Assembly (NCBI GenBank): GCA_017622175.1 | Contig: JAGARQ010000004.1 | Coordinates: 1-49,050, forward strand | DNA: 49,050 bases | From: Bacilli bacterium | GTDB lineage: Bacteria; Bacillota_I; Bacilli_A; RF39; UBA660 | Direction of reading: 5' to 3' | In this document: piece after piece, positions 23,367 through 31,961 of the stretch | Layout: the number at the start of each line of letters is the position of its first letter | Numbering within the stretch: the stretch's first letter is position 1 | Position numbers and translations under genes: made by a program | The notes under the pieces: generated by a model | Seen by the model: only the letters and a program-made list of their open reading frames with translations | What the model was told of the DNA's origin: nothing | Databases searched by the model: none

Positions 23367-26300
23367 ATGAGAATAGCATTATTAAAAAACAATAAAATAT
23401 ATAATACAGACCTACCATTAAAAATAAATGGTAGTTTTTGGATTGAAGATAGAGACATTAATAACTTAAAAAGAAACCTTTTAAACATAGAAGCAAAAGA
23501 TGGTAAATGGTATATAAAAAGTAACTTTGATGTAAAAGTATTAGTTAATGGTCAAATTACAGAAGAAACACCAATTGATATATATAACGGATACGAAGTA
23601 TATATACCAAGTGAAAATGTAAGATATCCTCTATATACAATGCCAGTTTATGATAATGATGCCCTAGAATTAGATGTTTTAGTTAATGGAGAAATCTATA
23701 TCGGTAATGGTAATGAAAACATGATTAACTACAACAATAATATAATAGGAACAAAACAAGTTTTATTATATTGCCAAAGTGGTAAATGGTCAGTAAAAAA
23801 TTTGAGTGAAACATACAACATATATGTAAATGGTGTTGCAACAAAAGAGACTAACTTAGAAGTAGGAGATGTATTATTTATCTTAGGTATGAAAATAATC
23901 ATCTGTGGACAATATATTATCATTAATAATAAGAGAAATATTGTTAACTATAATGCAGGAGTATTTAGACAAAGACAAGTATCAGCACCACAAAAAGAAG
24001 AGGAAGAACCAAAACAAATTTATGAAAATACTGATTTAAAAGTATATGATAAAAAAGATTATTTCTTCAGAATGCCTAGATTTAAATCTAAATTTGAAAA
24101 TGTAGAAGTAAATATTGACCCACCTCCAGAACAAGAAGCAGATGAAGAGATGCCACTAGCAATGACACTTGGACCAATGATTACAATGGGAATTACTTCT
24201 ATGGTATCTGGTTTATCCGCAGTATCAAACGTAATGAGTGGTACACAAGATCTTAAATCAGCACTTCCATCATTATTAACATGTGGAGCAATGCTACTAA
24301 GTATGATATTCTGGCCATTATTACAAAATGCTCACGCTAGACATCAAAAGAAGAAAAAAGAAAAATATAGAATCAAAAAATATAATGAGTATATTGAAGA
24401 AAGAAGAGAACATATTAGAAATATTGTTACAAAACAAAGATTATCTCTTATTTCAAATCACATTCCTTTAGAAGAATGTTGCCCAATTATTGAAAATAGA
24501 CAAAGAAGACTATGGGAAAGAAAGATAGAGCATGATGACTTCTTAACCCTAAGACTTGGTGTAGGAAATGTAGAACCATTTGTAAAAGTTCGTTATCCAG
24601 AAAATCATTTCACATTAAACGAAAATAACCTAAGAGGTGTTCTAGACCAACTAGGTGAAGAAACAAAATTAATGACTGGAGTACCAGTAGCAGTATCATT
24701 AACAGAAAAAATGATTACTGCAGTAATTGGGACATCAGAAGTAACAAAAAGTTTCATGGAAGGACTATTACTTCAAACAATGACATTCCATAGTTATGAA
24801 GATTTAAAAATAGTTATTATGACTAATGGTGAAAATGAAAAGAAATGGGAATTTCTTAAATCTTCACCATACTGTTGGGATGATGATAAGACAATTAGAT
24901 TATTCTCATCTAACTTAGATGATGCCAATGAAATTTCAATGTTTCTTGATAATATTCTTCAAAATAGAAAATATGAAGATGGAGATACAACAAAATTAAA
25001 CACAGCAGATTATAAAAACTATAAACCATATTTCTTAATAATAACTGATGATTATCAAACTTTAAGAAATATTGAAATAATTAAAGATGTTCTTGCTCAA
25101 AAGATTAATGTAGGATTTAGTATGTTAATAGTTCAAGAAAGACTATTAGGTTTACCTAGTGAATGTACTCAATTCTTAAATATTAACCCTGATGAATCAG
25201 CAATCTATGAAAACGAATTAGTAGATGACAAACAACAAACTTTTGCAGCAGACTTTATTGGAAATATTGATATAAGAAAATTAAATAAAATGATTGCTAA
25301 TATCCCAATTGAAATGGCAAAAGATAGATATGCATTACCAAATAAATTAGGATTCCTAGAAATGTTTAATGTTGGTAAAATAGAACAATTAAATATTCAA
25401 AATAGATGGCAAACAAATAACCCAATTGTATCCTTACAAGTTCCAGTTGGAGTAGATACAAATGGTGAATTATTTAAACTAGACCTTCATGAAAAATTCC
25501 ACGGTCCTCATGGATTAGTAGCTGGTATGACAGGTTCTGGTAAATCAGAGTTTATTATTACATATATTCTTTCAATGGCTGTTAACTATAATCCTGATGA
25601 AGTAGCATTCGTACTTATTGACTACAAAGGAGGAGGTTTAGCCGGAGCCTTTGAAAACAAAGAAACAGGAATTAAAATTCCGCATCTTGCAGGAACAATC
25701 ACAAACTTAGATGTTAATGACATGAAACGTAGTTTAGCATCTATTGAAAGTGAGTTAAAGAAACGTCAAAGCATCTTTAATGAGGCAAGACAAAAACTAA
25801 ATGAAAGTACAATTGATATTTACAAATATCAAAAATTAAGAAGAGAAGGAAAAGTTGAAGAAGCAGTTCCACATTTATTCATTATCAGTGATGAGTTCGC
25901 GGAACTTAAATCACAACAACCAGAATTCATGGAACAACTAATTTCAACAGCCCGTATTGGACGTTCTCTAGGAGTTCACTTAATCCTAGCAACACAAAAA
26001 CCAAATGGAGTAGTTGATGATCAAATTTGGTCAAATACAAAATTCCGTGTCTGCTTAAAAGTTCAAGATAAAGCAGATAGTATGGATATGATTAGATGTC
26101 CAGATGCGGCATCACTACATAATGTTGGTAGATTCTATCTACAAGTTGGATATAATGAATTCTTCGCCTTAGGACAATCAGCATATGCAGGTACACCATA
26201 TCTAAATACAGATAAAATTAAAAGAAAAGTTGATACAAACATCGACTTTATCAATGACATTGGTTATGTAATTAGAAGTGTTGAAAAAGAAGATGATACT

Positions 26301-28013
26301 CCAAAAACAGAATCATATGGAGAAGAACTATCAAATATTGTTAAAACATTATACGATTTAGGTCAATCAGAAAAAAAGATTGCTAGACAATTATGGTTAG
26401 ATAAAATTCCAGAAGATATTTATGTTGATGACCTAGAAAAGAAATATGATTACAAAGCTGAAAAATGCGTAATTAATCCAGTAATTGGAGAATATGATGA
26501 TCCAAGAACTCAATCACAACATTTATTAACATTACCATTATCAAAAGAAGGAAATGTAATTATCTATGGTGCAGCAGGAATGGGAAAAGAAGATTTATTA
26601 AGTACAATTTTCTATTCAACAATTTTAAAACATACACCAGAAGAAATTAATTTCTATATCTTAGACTTTGGTTCTGAAACATTAAAAGTATTTGAAAATA
26701 TTCCACATGTTGGAGATGTCTTATTAGCATCTGAAACAGAAAAAGTTAATAACTTATTCAAAATGTTAAAAGATGAAGTAGACTCAAGAAAAAAACTATT
26801 TGCTGAATTTGGTGGAAGTTATGAATCATATGTAACAACAAGTGGCAAAATAGTACCAACAATAGTTGTAGCAATTAACTTATTTGAAGCTTTTGACGAA
26901 TCATACATGGATTTACAAGATACATTCAATATCCTAACTCGTGAAGGATCAAAATATGGAATTATCTTTATCCTAACAACAAATGGAGTAAACTTTATCA
27001 GATACAAACTAAAACAAAACTTCAAACAAAATTTTGTATTACAATTAAATGATGAAACTGATTATTCAGATGTAGTTGGTAATACACATGGGTTATACCC
27101 ATCTAAAATTAAGGGTAGAGGATTAATTAAATTTAAAGAAATTTATGAATTCCAATCTGCAAAATATAAAACAAATGGAAAGAACACAGAGTATATTAAA
27201 AAGGTAGGAGAATACTTAACAACTTCATATAAAACACGTGCTCCAAAAGTACCAGTTCTTCCAAAAATTGTTAACTTTGATGAGGTTTCATCAGAAATTA
27301 AAGGACTAGACTCAATCCCAGTAGGAATTGAAAAACAAAGTCTAAATATTTCTAAGTTCGATTTAAGAACAAAACCAATAACAATTGTTTCATCTAATGA
27401 AGTTACAGGATTTGAAACATTCTTACCTGAGTTTGTAAAAGTATGCTCACATAACGAAGGTTTATCAATTAATATTATCGATGCAGAGAAAATGTTTGAA
27501 ACAGAAAAATTCTCATGCAAGTATTATGATAATGACTTAGATACAATCTTTAATAAGATATATACATATGTTGAAAAAATTTATAATGCCTATGTATCTC
27601 ATGGGTATAACGTAAGCGCAATATCAGGTTGCCAAGATTTACTTGTAATTATTGTAGGACTAGCTCAATTAAGAAATAAATTATCTGATGAAAATCAAGA
27701 TAGAATTGAAAACTTTATGACAATGATTAAAGACCTAAGAAAGATTGCAGTAGTAATAATGGATACAATTGATAATATTAAACAATTCGAATACGAAAAC
27801 TGGTATAAAACAGTAGTACCAAGCAATCATGGTATTTGGATTGGTGATGGAATTGCCGATCAATATACAATTAAATTATCTAAAAATCCAAAATACATTA
27901 AAGATGAAATTGGTAATAAATTTGGATATAGTATTAAAAAAGGTAATCCAATATTCATTAAATTATTAACTAATGCTACTGAAGAAGATGAAGGAGATGA
28001 TAACGATGAATAA
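23367..28013 (+). CDS. essC: Type VII secretion ATPase EssC
   Basis: The 1548-residue motor protein of T7SSb. Residues 1-200 form two FHA-like beta domains, then a linker and two membrane helices (about 266-322). After these come FtsK/SpoIIIE-type ATPase domains. The first (D1) has an intact Walker A GMTGSGKSE (about 719-727) and Walker B HLFIISDEFAEL, and a sensor-like LATQKP. The second has GAAGMGKED (about 1068), where the usual Ser/Thr after GK is Glu, and a weak Walker B (TIVVAINLFEAF). The third has no P-loop. Only D1 looks able to hydrolyse ATP. The length matches EssC of staphylococci and bacilli. The stop overlaps the next start by eight bases. Confidence 0.96.
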   Translation: MRIALLKNNKIYNTDLPLKINGSFWIEDRDINNLKRNLLNIEAKDGKWYIKSNFDVKVLVNGQITEETPIDIYNGYEVYIPSENVRYPLYTMPVYDNDALELDVLVNGEIYIGNGNENMINYNNNIIGTKQVLLYCQSGKWSVKNLSETYNIYVNGVATKETNLEVGDVLFILGMKIIICGQYIIINNKRNIVNYNAGVFRQRQVSAPQKEEEEPKQIYENTDLKVYDKKDYFFRMPRFKSKFENVEVNIDPPPEQEADEEMPLAMTLGPMITMGITSMVSGLSAVSNVMSGTQDLKSALPSLLTCGAMLLSMIFWPLLQNAHARHQKKKKEKYRIKKYNEYIEERREHIRNIVTKQRLSLISNHIPLEECCPIIENRQRRLWERKIEHDDFLTLRLGVGNVEPFVKVRYPENHFTLNENNLRGVLDQLGEETKLMTGVPVAVSLTEKMITAVIGTSEVTKSFMEGLLLQTMTFHSYEDLKIVIMTNGENEKKWEFLKSSPYCWDDDKTIRLFSSNLDDANEISMFLDNILQNRKYEDGDTTKLNTADYKNYKPYFLIITDDYQTLRNIEIIKDVLAQKINVGFSMLIVQERLLGLPSECTQFLNINPDESAIYENELVDDKQQTFAADFIGNIDIRKLNKMIANIPIEMAKDRYALPNKLGFLEMFNVGKIEQLNIQNRWQTNNPIVSLQVPVGVDTNGELFKLDLHEKFHGPHGLVAGMTGSGKSEFIITYILSMAVNYNPDEVAFVLIDYKGGGLAGAFENKETGIKIPHLAGTITNLDVNDMKRSLASIESELKKRQSIFNEARQKLNESTIDIYKYQKLRREGKVEEAVPHLFIISDEFAELKSQQPEFMEQLISTARIGRSLGVHLILATQKPNGVVDDQIWSNTKFRVCLKVQDKADSMDMIRCPDAASLHNVGRFYLQVGYNEFFALGQSAYAGTPYLNTDKIKRKVDTNIDFINDIGYVIRSVEKEDDTPKTESYGEELSNIVKTLYDLGQSEKKIARQLWLDKIPEDIYVDDLEKKYDYKAEKCVINPVIGEYDDPRTQSQHLLTLPLSKEGNVIIYGAAGMGKEDLLSTIFYSTILKHTPEEINFYILDFGSETLKVFENIPHVGDVLLASETEKVNNLFKMLKDEVDSRKKLFAEFGGSYESYVTTSGKIVPTIVVAINLFEAFDESYMDLQDTFNILTREGSKYGIIFILTTNGVNFIRYKLKQNFKQNFVLQLNDETDYSDVVGNTHGLYPSKIKGRGLIKFKEIYEFQSAKYKTNGKNTEYIKKVGEYLTTSYKTRAPKVPVLPKIVNFDEVSSEIKGLDSIPVGIEKQSLNISKFDLRTKPITIVSSNEVTGFETFLPEFVKVCSHNEGLSINIIDAEKMFETEKFSCKYYDNDLDTIFNKIYTYVEKIYNAYVSHGYNVSAISGCQDLLVIIVGLAQLRNKLSDENQDRIENFMTMIKDLRKIAVVIMDTIDNIKQFEYENWYKTVVPSNHGIWIGDGIADQYTIKLSKNPKYIKDEIGNKFGYSIKKGNPIFIKLLTNATEEDEGDDNDE

Positions 28014-28257
28014 TAAAATTCTATTAACGGTAAAAGTACCAATGATTGAAAAAAAATATGACATCAAAATTCCTATCTCTAAAAATATTGGAGTAGCTCA
28101 AGAACTATTAATAGAAACAATTAATGAATTATCTGAAGGTCATTATCCAAAGAAAAAAGATGCAGTAATAATGCTTTGCGATGGAACTGTTTTAGACAAA
28201 GATTCTATCGTAAAAGACTGCGGTTTAAAAAACGGAGATACAATTATTATTGTATAA
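28006..28257 (+). CDS. esaB: Ubiquitin-like type VII secretion protein EsaB/YukD
   Basis: The 83-residue protein has a ubiquitin-like beta-grasp pattern: KILLTVKVPMIEKKYDIKIP, a central helix AQELLIETINELSE, LCDGTVLDKDSIVKDCGLKNGDTIIIV. EsaB/YukD proteins are small cytosolic components or regulators of T7SSb. The ATG at 28006 lies within the end of essC (ATGAATAA overlap) and uses AAGGAGATGATAACG as binding site, so translation is coupled to essC. The frame could extend upstream inside essC, but that would ignore this site. A terminator follows. Confidence 0.9.
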   Translation: MNNKILLTVKVPMIEKKYDIKIPISKNIGVAQELLIETINELSEGHYPKKKDAVIMLCDGTVLDKDSIVKDCGLKNGDTIIIV

Positions 28258-28262
28258 ATTGT

Positions 28263-28297
28263 AAAGAGGTGCAAAATTTTATATTGTACCTCTTTTT
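28263..28297 (+). terminator. Rho-independent terminator after esaB
   Basis: AGAGGTGCAA/TTGTACCTCT (one mismatch) has a 9-nt loop and T6. It separates essC-esaB from the esx transcript. Confidence 0.85.
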
Positions 28298-28301
28298 TGG
28301 T

Positions 28302-28330
28302 TTGACATTATGGGATAAAAATGTGATAAT
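28302..28330 (+). promoter_or_regulatory. Strong promoter of the esx operon
   Basis: A perfect TTGACA (28302-28307), a 17-nt spacer, and GATAAT (28325-28330) with an extended TG. It is the closest match to consensus in the window, as expected for abundant secreted substrates. The 5' leader contains an inverted repeat TAGAATA/TATTCTA. Confidence 0.85.
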
Positions 28331-28391
28331 TAGACTATAGAATAATAGGGAGTTAAATCTATATTCTAATATTTTGGGAGGTGAAAAACAC

Positions 28392-28664
28392 ATGGCAAAA
28401 ATCAATATGGATCCAGAACAAGCAATTAGTTATGGAAATCAAATTGTACAAAACGCTGCAACTTATAACACAGAAATTAAAAAAATTTACAGTATCGTAG
28501 GTGATTTAAAATCTACATGGACAGGTTCTGCTGCTCAAAGATTCACTGATAACATTGAATCATTCAAAGCAGATTATGAAAAATTCGGAACATTAATTAA
28601 TGATTTCGGAGAATTACTAGTTGCAATTGGTAAAGATTACAAAGACTTAGAAGATAACCTATAA
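28392..28664 (+). CDS. esxA: WXG100 protein EsxA
   Basis: The 90-residue helical-hairpin protein is secreted by T7SSb as a dimer and needed for secretion of other substrates. It has the W-x-G turn (W43-T-G45), the expected length, and a C-terminal Y-x-x-x-E (YKDLE) export signal. The ATG at 28392 follows GGGAGGTGAAAAACAC. A TTG upstream would overlap the binding site. It is the first gene after a near-consensus promoter and lies 20 bases before a second esx-like gene. Confidence 0.94.
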   Translation: MAKINMDPEQAISYGNQIVQNAATYNTEIKKIYSIVGDLKSTWTGSAAQRFTDNIESFKADYEKFGTLINDFGELLVAIGKDYKDLEDNL

Positions 28665-28684
28665 TTTTTAAGGAGGCGATATAT

Positions 28685-28975
28685 ATGGCTATGACATTTA
28701 GTTCACAAGGATGTAGAGCAGCTGCTGCAGATTTAACAAAATCAGCAAATGCATTAGATTCTTTATTAAATAGTGATTTAACAGGAGTAATTAACAAAGT
28801 TAAGAATGTATATGATTCTGAAACTGCAAGTGAATTATACGCTGCATTTGATAAAATGAAAGCTAAATTCCCTGATTTTATCAAATCAGTTACAGATTGT
28901 TCAAATTACTTATCAAATACAGTAGCTCCAGCTTATGAAAAAGTTGAATCTACTGCTTCAAGCAAAATTGGATAA
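28685..28975 (+). CDS. Second Esx-like protein without the WXG motif
   Basis: The 96-residue product has the size and two-helix pattern of WXG100 proteins. The turn region reads VYDSETASELY, with no W-x-G. A Y-x-x-x-E signal (YEKVE) lies near the C-terminus. One Cys in each helix (GCRAAA and TDCSNY) could form a disulfide. It is likely a heterodimer partner of EsxA or an independent substrate, comparable to EsxB/EsxC-like proteins. AAGGAGGCGATATAT is the strongest ribosome binding site around, suggesting high expression. Confidence 0.8.
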   Translation: MAMTFSSQGCRAAAADLTKSANALDSLLNSDLTGVINKVKNVYDSETASELYAAFDKMKAKFPDFIKSVTDCSNYLSNTVAPAYEKVESTASSKIG

Positions 28976-28990
28976 TATTAAATTATAATT

Positions 28991-29007
28991 GCCTTATAAA
29001 ATAAGGC
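28991..29007 (+). other. Hairpin between esx genes and downstream substrate genes
   Basis: GCCTTAT-AAA-ATAAGGC is a perfect 7-bp stem without a following T-run, so it is a weak terminator or a processing/stabilising structure. Confidence 0.6.
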
Positions 29008-29011
29008 ATTT

Positions 29012-29047
29012 ATAAATAAGAGTTAAAGCAATTTAACTTTTATTTAT
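29012..29047 (+). other. 16-bp stem with GCAA (GNRA) tetraloop before the ribosome binding site
   Basis: Arms 29012-29027 and 29032-29047 pair over 16 bases with a single G-U, closed by GCAA at 29028-29031. It ends a few bases before the GGAG of the next gene. It could protect the esx mRNA 3' side, act as a partial terminator, or lower downstream translation. Confidence 0.7.
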
Positions 29048-29063
29048 GAATAGGAGTGAGAAC

Positions 29064-29441
29064 ATGGCAAGGACTAGAAGAGAAATTCAAAATGATATTA
29101 ACTATCATCAACGCATCATAAATGGATGTACTCAATCAAAAAACGGATATAATAATTCATTAAACTATGCAAAAAAAATGCTAAGCGGATTAAATTCTAG
29201 TCTGCAAAGTTTGAATGCTGCTAACGATGATTTAAAAAGATATTTTACAATATCTGGTAAATCCGCTGATGCTGGAAATGTAGAAAAACTACGCGATGAA
29301 GTTAAAGCGGCAATAAAGGATATTAATAATCAATTAATCCCTGCAATTAATACATGTATTAAAGATATGAATAATACTATTAATTATAGGAAAAATGAAA
29401 TTAATAAATTAAGAAGAGAACTTGCACAAGCAACAGAATAA
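29064..29441 (+). CDS. Helical type VII-associated protein, DUF5082/YwqH-like
   Basis: The 125-residue protein is almost entirely helical, with a long N-terminal helix (RREIQNDINYHQRIINGC), a middle break at ISGKSADAG, and a C-terminal helical segment INTCIKDMNNTINYRKNEINKLRREL. In length and pattern it resembles DUF5082 (YwqH) proteins, which accompany LXG toxins in Bacillus-type T7SS loci and probably act as targeting or chaperone partners. It directly precedes the large LXG-like gene, as those do. The start at 29064 follows TAGGAGTGAGAAC; the ATG at 29046 lies in the hairpin arm and lacks its own site. Confidence 0.7.
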   Translation: MARTRREIQNDINYHQRIINGCTQSKNGYNNSLNYAKKMLSGLNSSLQSLNAANDDLKRYFTISGKSADAGNVEKLRDEVKAAIKDINNQLIPAINTCIKDMNNTINYRKNEINKLRRELAQATE

Positions 29442-29457
29442 AGAGTGAGGTGAACAT

Positions 29458-31440
29458 ATGGGCTCTATGGTTTTAGATGTGGTAAGAGTAAATGCTTTTA
29501 TTTTACCTAATCTAACAAAAGCAAAAACAACATTAAATGAAACTGCTAAATATGGAAATTCTGTTCAAAGATATGCAGGCGATTCTCCAATATCAAGCAG
29601 AAAAAACATGAATGCATCACGTGTTAGAAATTTAGCATCTGATTTAACCAAAAGATTAGGTGTAATTAGCAACAATGTAAATACAATAACAACAAAATTA
29701 GATGCAAAACTTGAAAAAGCAAAATTAATTGAAAAGAAAAATAAAGCAAAATCAACAGCTTTATCTGCAGCAGTAGGCGCTGTTGCGGGTGCAGCAGGAG
29801 CAGCTATTGGAGCTGCAACTGGAGGAATTAAAGGTGCTGTTGTAGGTGCTGCAATAGGTGCAGCAGCTGGAGTAGCTGCAAAGAAAACAAATGTTTTCTC
29901 TTCAATTGGAAAAGCCTTAAAAAATACAGGAGCAAAGATTGCTAAAAATGTAGGAAGTTTCTTCTCAGGAGTATGGAAAGGAATTAAAAACATTGGTAAA
30001 TCTATAGTAAATGCCTGTAAGAAAATAGCTAAAAAAGTTGTATCTTTCGTAAAAGAAAAGATTGGACCAATCATTAAAGCAATTGGTAAAGGAATAGTTG
30101 CGGTTGGAAAATTCTTGTTTAAAACAGCAGCAACCATAGTAAACTTAGCAGTAAGTTTAGTTGAAGGTATTGTCAGCTTTGTAGAAGCAATTGGAGATGT
30201 AGTGCTTATCGTTGTTGGTGGAGTATGTTCAATAGTAACTGCAGTAGCTGACATTGTTCGAGGTGTCTGTACAGGAGAATGGGATTGGAAATGTACCAAA
30301 GCAGTATGGACAAAATGGATAATGCCATGGGTAGGATATGATTGGACATCAAAAGCTTTTGATTATGCAGCACCAGTGTTATCTCTAGGATTAGATAAAT
30401 ATGCCTTTGATTGGGCAAAACGTGGTGCTACTGGATATAAAATTGGAAAAGGTGTAGGGTACGTTGTAGGTATAGTTGTTGCTTCAATCTTCACAGCAGG
30501 TGGAGCAGGAGCGGTAGCTGGTGCCGGTGGAGCTGCAGCAGGAGGAGTAACCGGAACAGTTTCAACATTCGTGGCAGGTGGAGCCTCTGCGGTAGCAGGA
30601 GTTGCTAGTGGAGCAACCACTATAGCAGCAGTTTCTGCAGCAAGTACTGCAGCTGGTGCAATATCAACTACTGCTGCATCAACTGCATTTGCAGGAATTG
30701 CAAAAGCAGGACAAGAAGTTCAAAAAGGATATAATAAATTAAGTGATGAAGAAAAACAAAACTTAGGTTCAATAGGAAAGGTAATTGGAGCAAGTGCAGT
30801 AAAAGGTGGAATTGAAGCAGCTACATGGTATGTAACATATGGTGGCGGTGGAAAGAACCTAATGGCAAAACATGGTTCTAAACTAGGAGCTAAATTCAAG
30901 GGTGTAGACAAACTTGGACAAATGCTAACAAATAAGAATTCTTTAATTACGGGTAAACATATTGGACAAACCGCAGCAAAAGTAGCTAACAAAATTCTAC
31001 CTAGTGTTAATGTAGCATCATTAACAAAAGCTGGAATTCAAGCTGGAAAAGCATATGCAAACGAAGCTGCAAGTGTAATAGCTGATGGAGACTTTGATTT
31101 AGAATCAGCAAATACTAGCGCTATAATTAGTGCAGGAACATCATTTGTTTATGATAATACATTTGGTTCTTGGTTCTCAAATGCACATAAGATTGCAGAC
31201 GAAGCCAAAAATGCTAATACAGCATCCACAGATGCTGCCGGAATGATTCCAAATCAAGGTGGAGAAGCAGTAAAACAAAGTATGAAAGAATCAATTAAAT
31301 CTAAGCTAACAGATATTGCGATTAAAGTAGATCCAATCACTGGATTCGCCGGAGCCGATGAAGGTGGAAAGAAAATTGTTGGTGGAGGAATTAAGAGTTG
31401 GATGAAAGATGTCGGAAATAATCTGATACCATCAGCATAG
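29458..31440 (+). CDS. LXG-like glycine-zipper protein, putative type VII effector
   Basis: The 660-residue protein has an N-terminal helical region (about 1-95: VLDVVRVNAFILPNLTKAK) like the targeting domain of LXG proteins. A glycine-zipper segment follows (about 102-140), then a Lys-rich region, a VEG-FVEAIGDV-type hydrophobic part (about 235-270), another Gly/Ala membrane-like segment (about 335-370), and a variable C-terminal third with no recognised toxin motif. The layout suggests a pore-forming or membrane-inserting substrate. It sits between the DUF5082-like gene and two small genes. Neither small neighbour is an obvious immunity protein, so a structural role is also possible. AGTGAGGTGAACAT precedes the ATG. 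Confidence 0.7.
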   Translation: MGSMVLDVVRVNAFILPNLTKAKTTLNETAKYGNSVQRYAGDSPISSRKNMNASRVRNLASDLTKRLGVISNNVNTITTKLDAKLEKAKLIEKKNKAKSTALSAAVGAVAGAAGAAIGAATGGIKGAVVGAAIGAAAGVAAKKTNVFSSIGKALKNTGAKIAKNVGSFFSGVWKGIKNIGKSIVNACKKIAKKVVSFVKEKIGPIIKAIGKGIVAVGKFLFKTAATIVNLAVSLVEGIVSFVEAIGDVVLIVVGGVCSIVTAVADIVRGVCTGEWDWKCTKAVWTKWIMPWVGYDWTSKAFDYAAPVLSLGLDKYAFDWAKRGATGYKIGKGVGYVVGIVVASIFTAGGAGAVAGAGGAAAGGVTGTVSTFVAGGASAVAGVASGATTIAAVSAASTAAGAISTTAASTAFAGIAKAGQEVQKGYNKLSDEEKQNLGSIGKVIGASAVKGGIEAATWYVTYGGGGKNLMAKHGSKLGAKFKGVDKLGQMLTNKNSLITGKHIGQTAAKVANKILPSVNVASLTKAGIQAGKAYANEAASVIADGDFDLESANTSAIISAGTSFVYDNTFGSWFSNAHKIADEAKNANTASTDAAGMIPNQGGEAVKQSMKESIKSKLTDIAIKVDPITGFAGADEGGKKIVGGGIKSWMKDVGNNLIPSA

Positions 31441-31454
31441 TGAGGTGAAAGTAT

Positions 31455-31934
31455 ATGGCAAATAATAAAAGTGGATTTAATGGAATGCTAAATAGATTTT
31501 ATGAAAATGGACTTTTAAAAGAAGTTTATAAATCAGAAACAGCAACAGTATGCAATGCTTTTGATCAATTCTATATAGCTTTCAGTAATGAACTGGTAGC
31601 ACAATATGAAGATGGAAGATTTCCAGGATTCATAATGAATTCAAATGGTCTTCGTAGTATTGTAGAAGATAATAACTTTGTAAATAGATACTTTGGAAGT
31701 TTATCTTCTAAAGGGCAAGATGAAGTACTTGTGTTGTTAGATGAAACGTTATTCCAACATTTTGCAACTCATAAAGCAGAATTTTCAAAACGACCACCAA
31801 GAGTAGACTTAGCATACGAACAACAAGTTATGGCAATGCAAGGAAAACAAGGAGAATTAGCATCGATGCTTGAAGAACAACAAGCACAAAGCTTAGCAGC
31901 GGCACAATATCAATCTGTGCCATCACAAAAATAG
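31455..31934 (+). CDS. Uncharacterised type VII locus protein, 159 aa
   Basis: The soluble protein has no signal peptide or membrane helix. The first 115 residues look like a compact helical domain (LLKEVYKSETATVCNAFDQF, DGRFPGFIMNSNGL, GQDEVLVLLDETLFQHF). The tail is rich in Gln, Ala and Glu and probably disordered or coiled (EEQQAQSLAAAQYQ). AGTGAGGTGAAAGTAT precedes the ATG, 14 bases after the large substrate gene. It may be a chaperone, immunity protein or minor component of the secretion system; I recognise no family. Confidence 0.65.
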   Translation: MANNKSGFNGMLNRFYENGLLKEVYKSETATVCNAFDQFYIAFSNELVAQYEDGRFPGFIMNSNGLRSIVEDNNFVNRYFGSLSSKGQDEVLVLLDETLFQHFATHKAEFSKRPPRVDLAYEQQVMAMQGKQGELASMLEEQQAQSLAAAQYQSVPSQK

Positions 31935-31961
31935 ATTATTAAATAGAAGGAGAATAAAAAG

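Noticed and set aside
29565-30299. 244-aa minus-strand open frame
   Set aside because: It lies entirely antisense to the glycine/alanine-rich type VII protein; its Pro/Ala/Thr-rich composition is the expected shadow of Gly/Ala codons, and it lacks a ribosome binding site.
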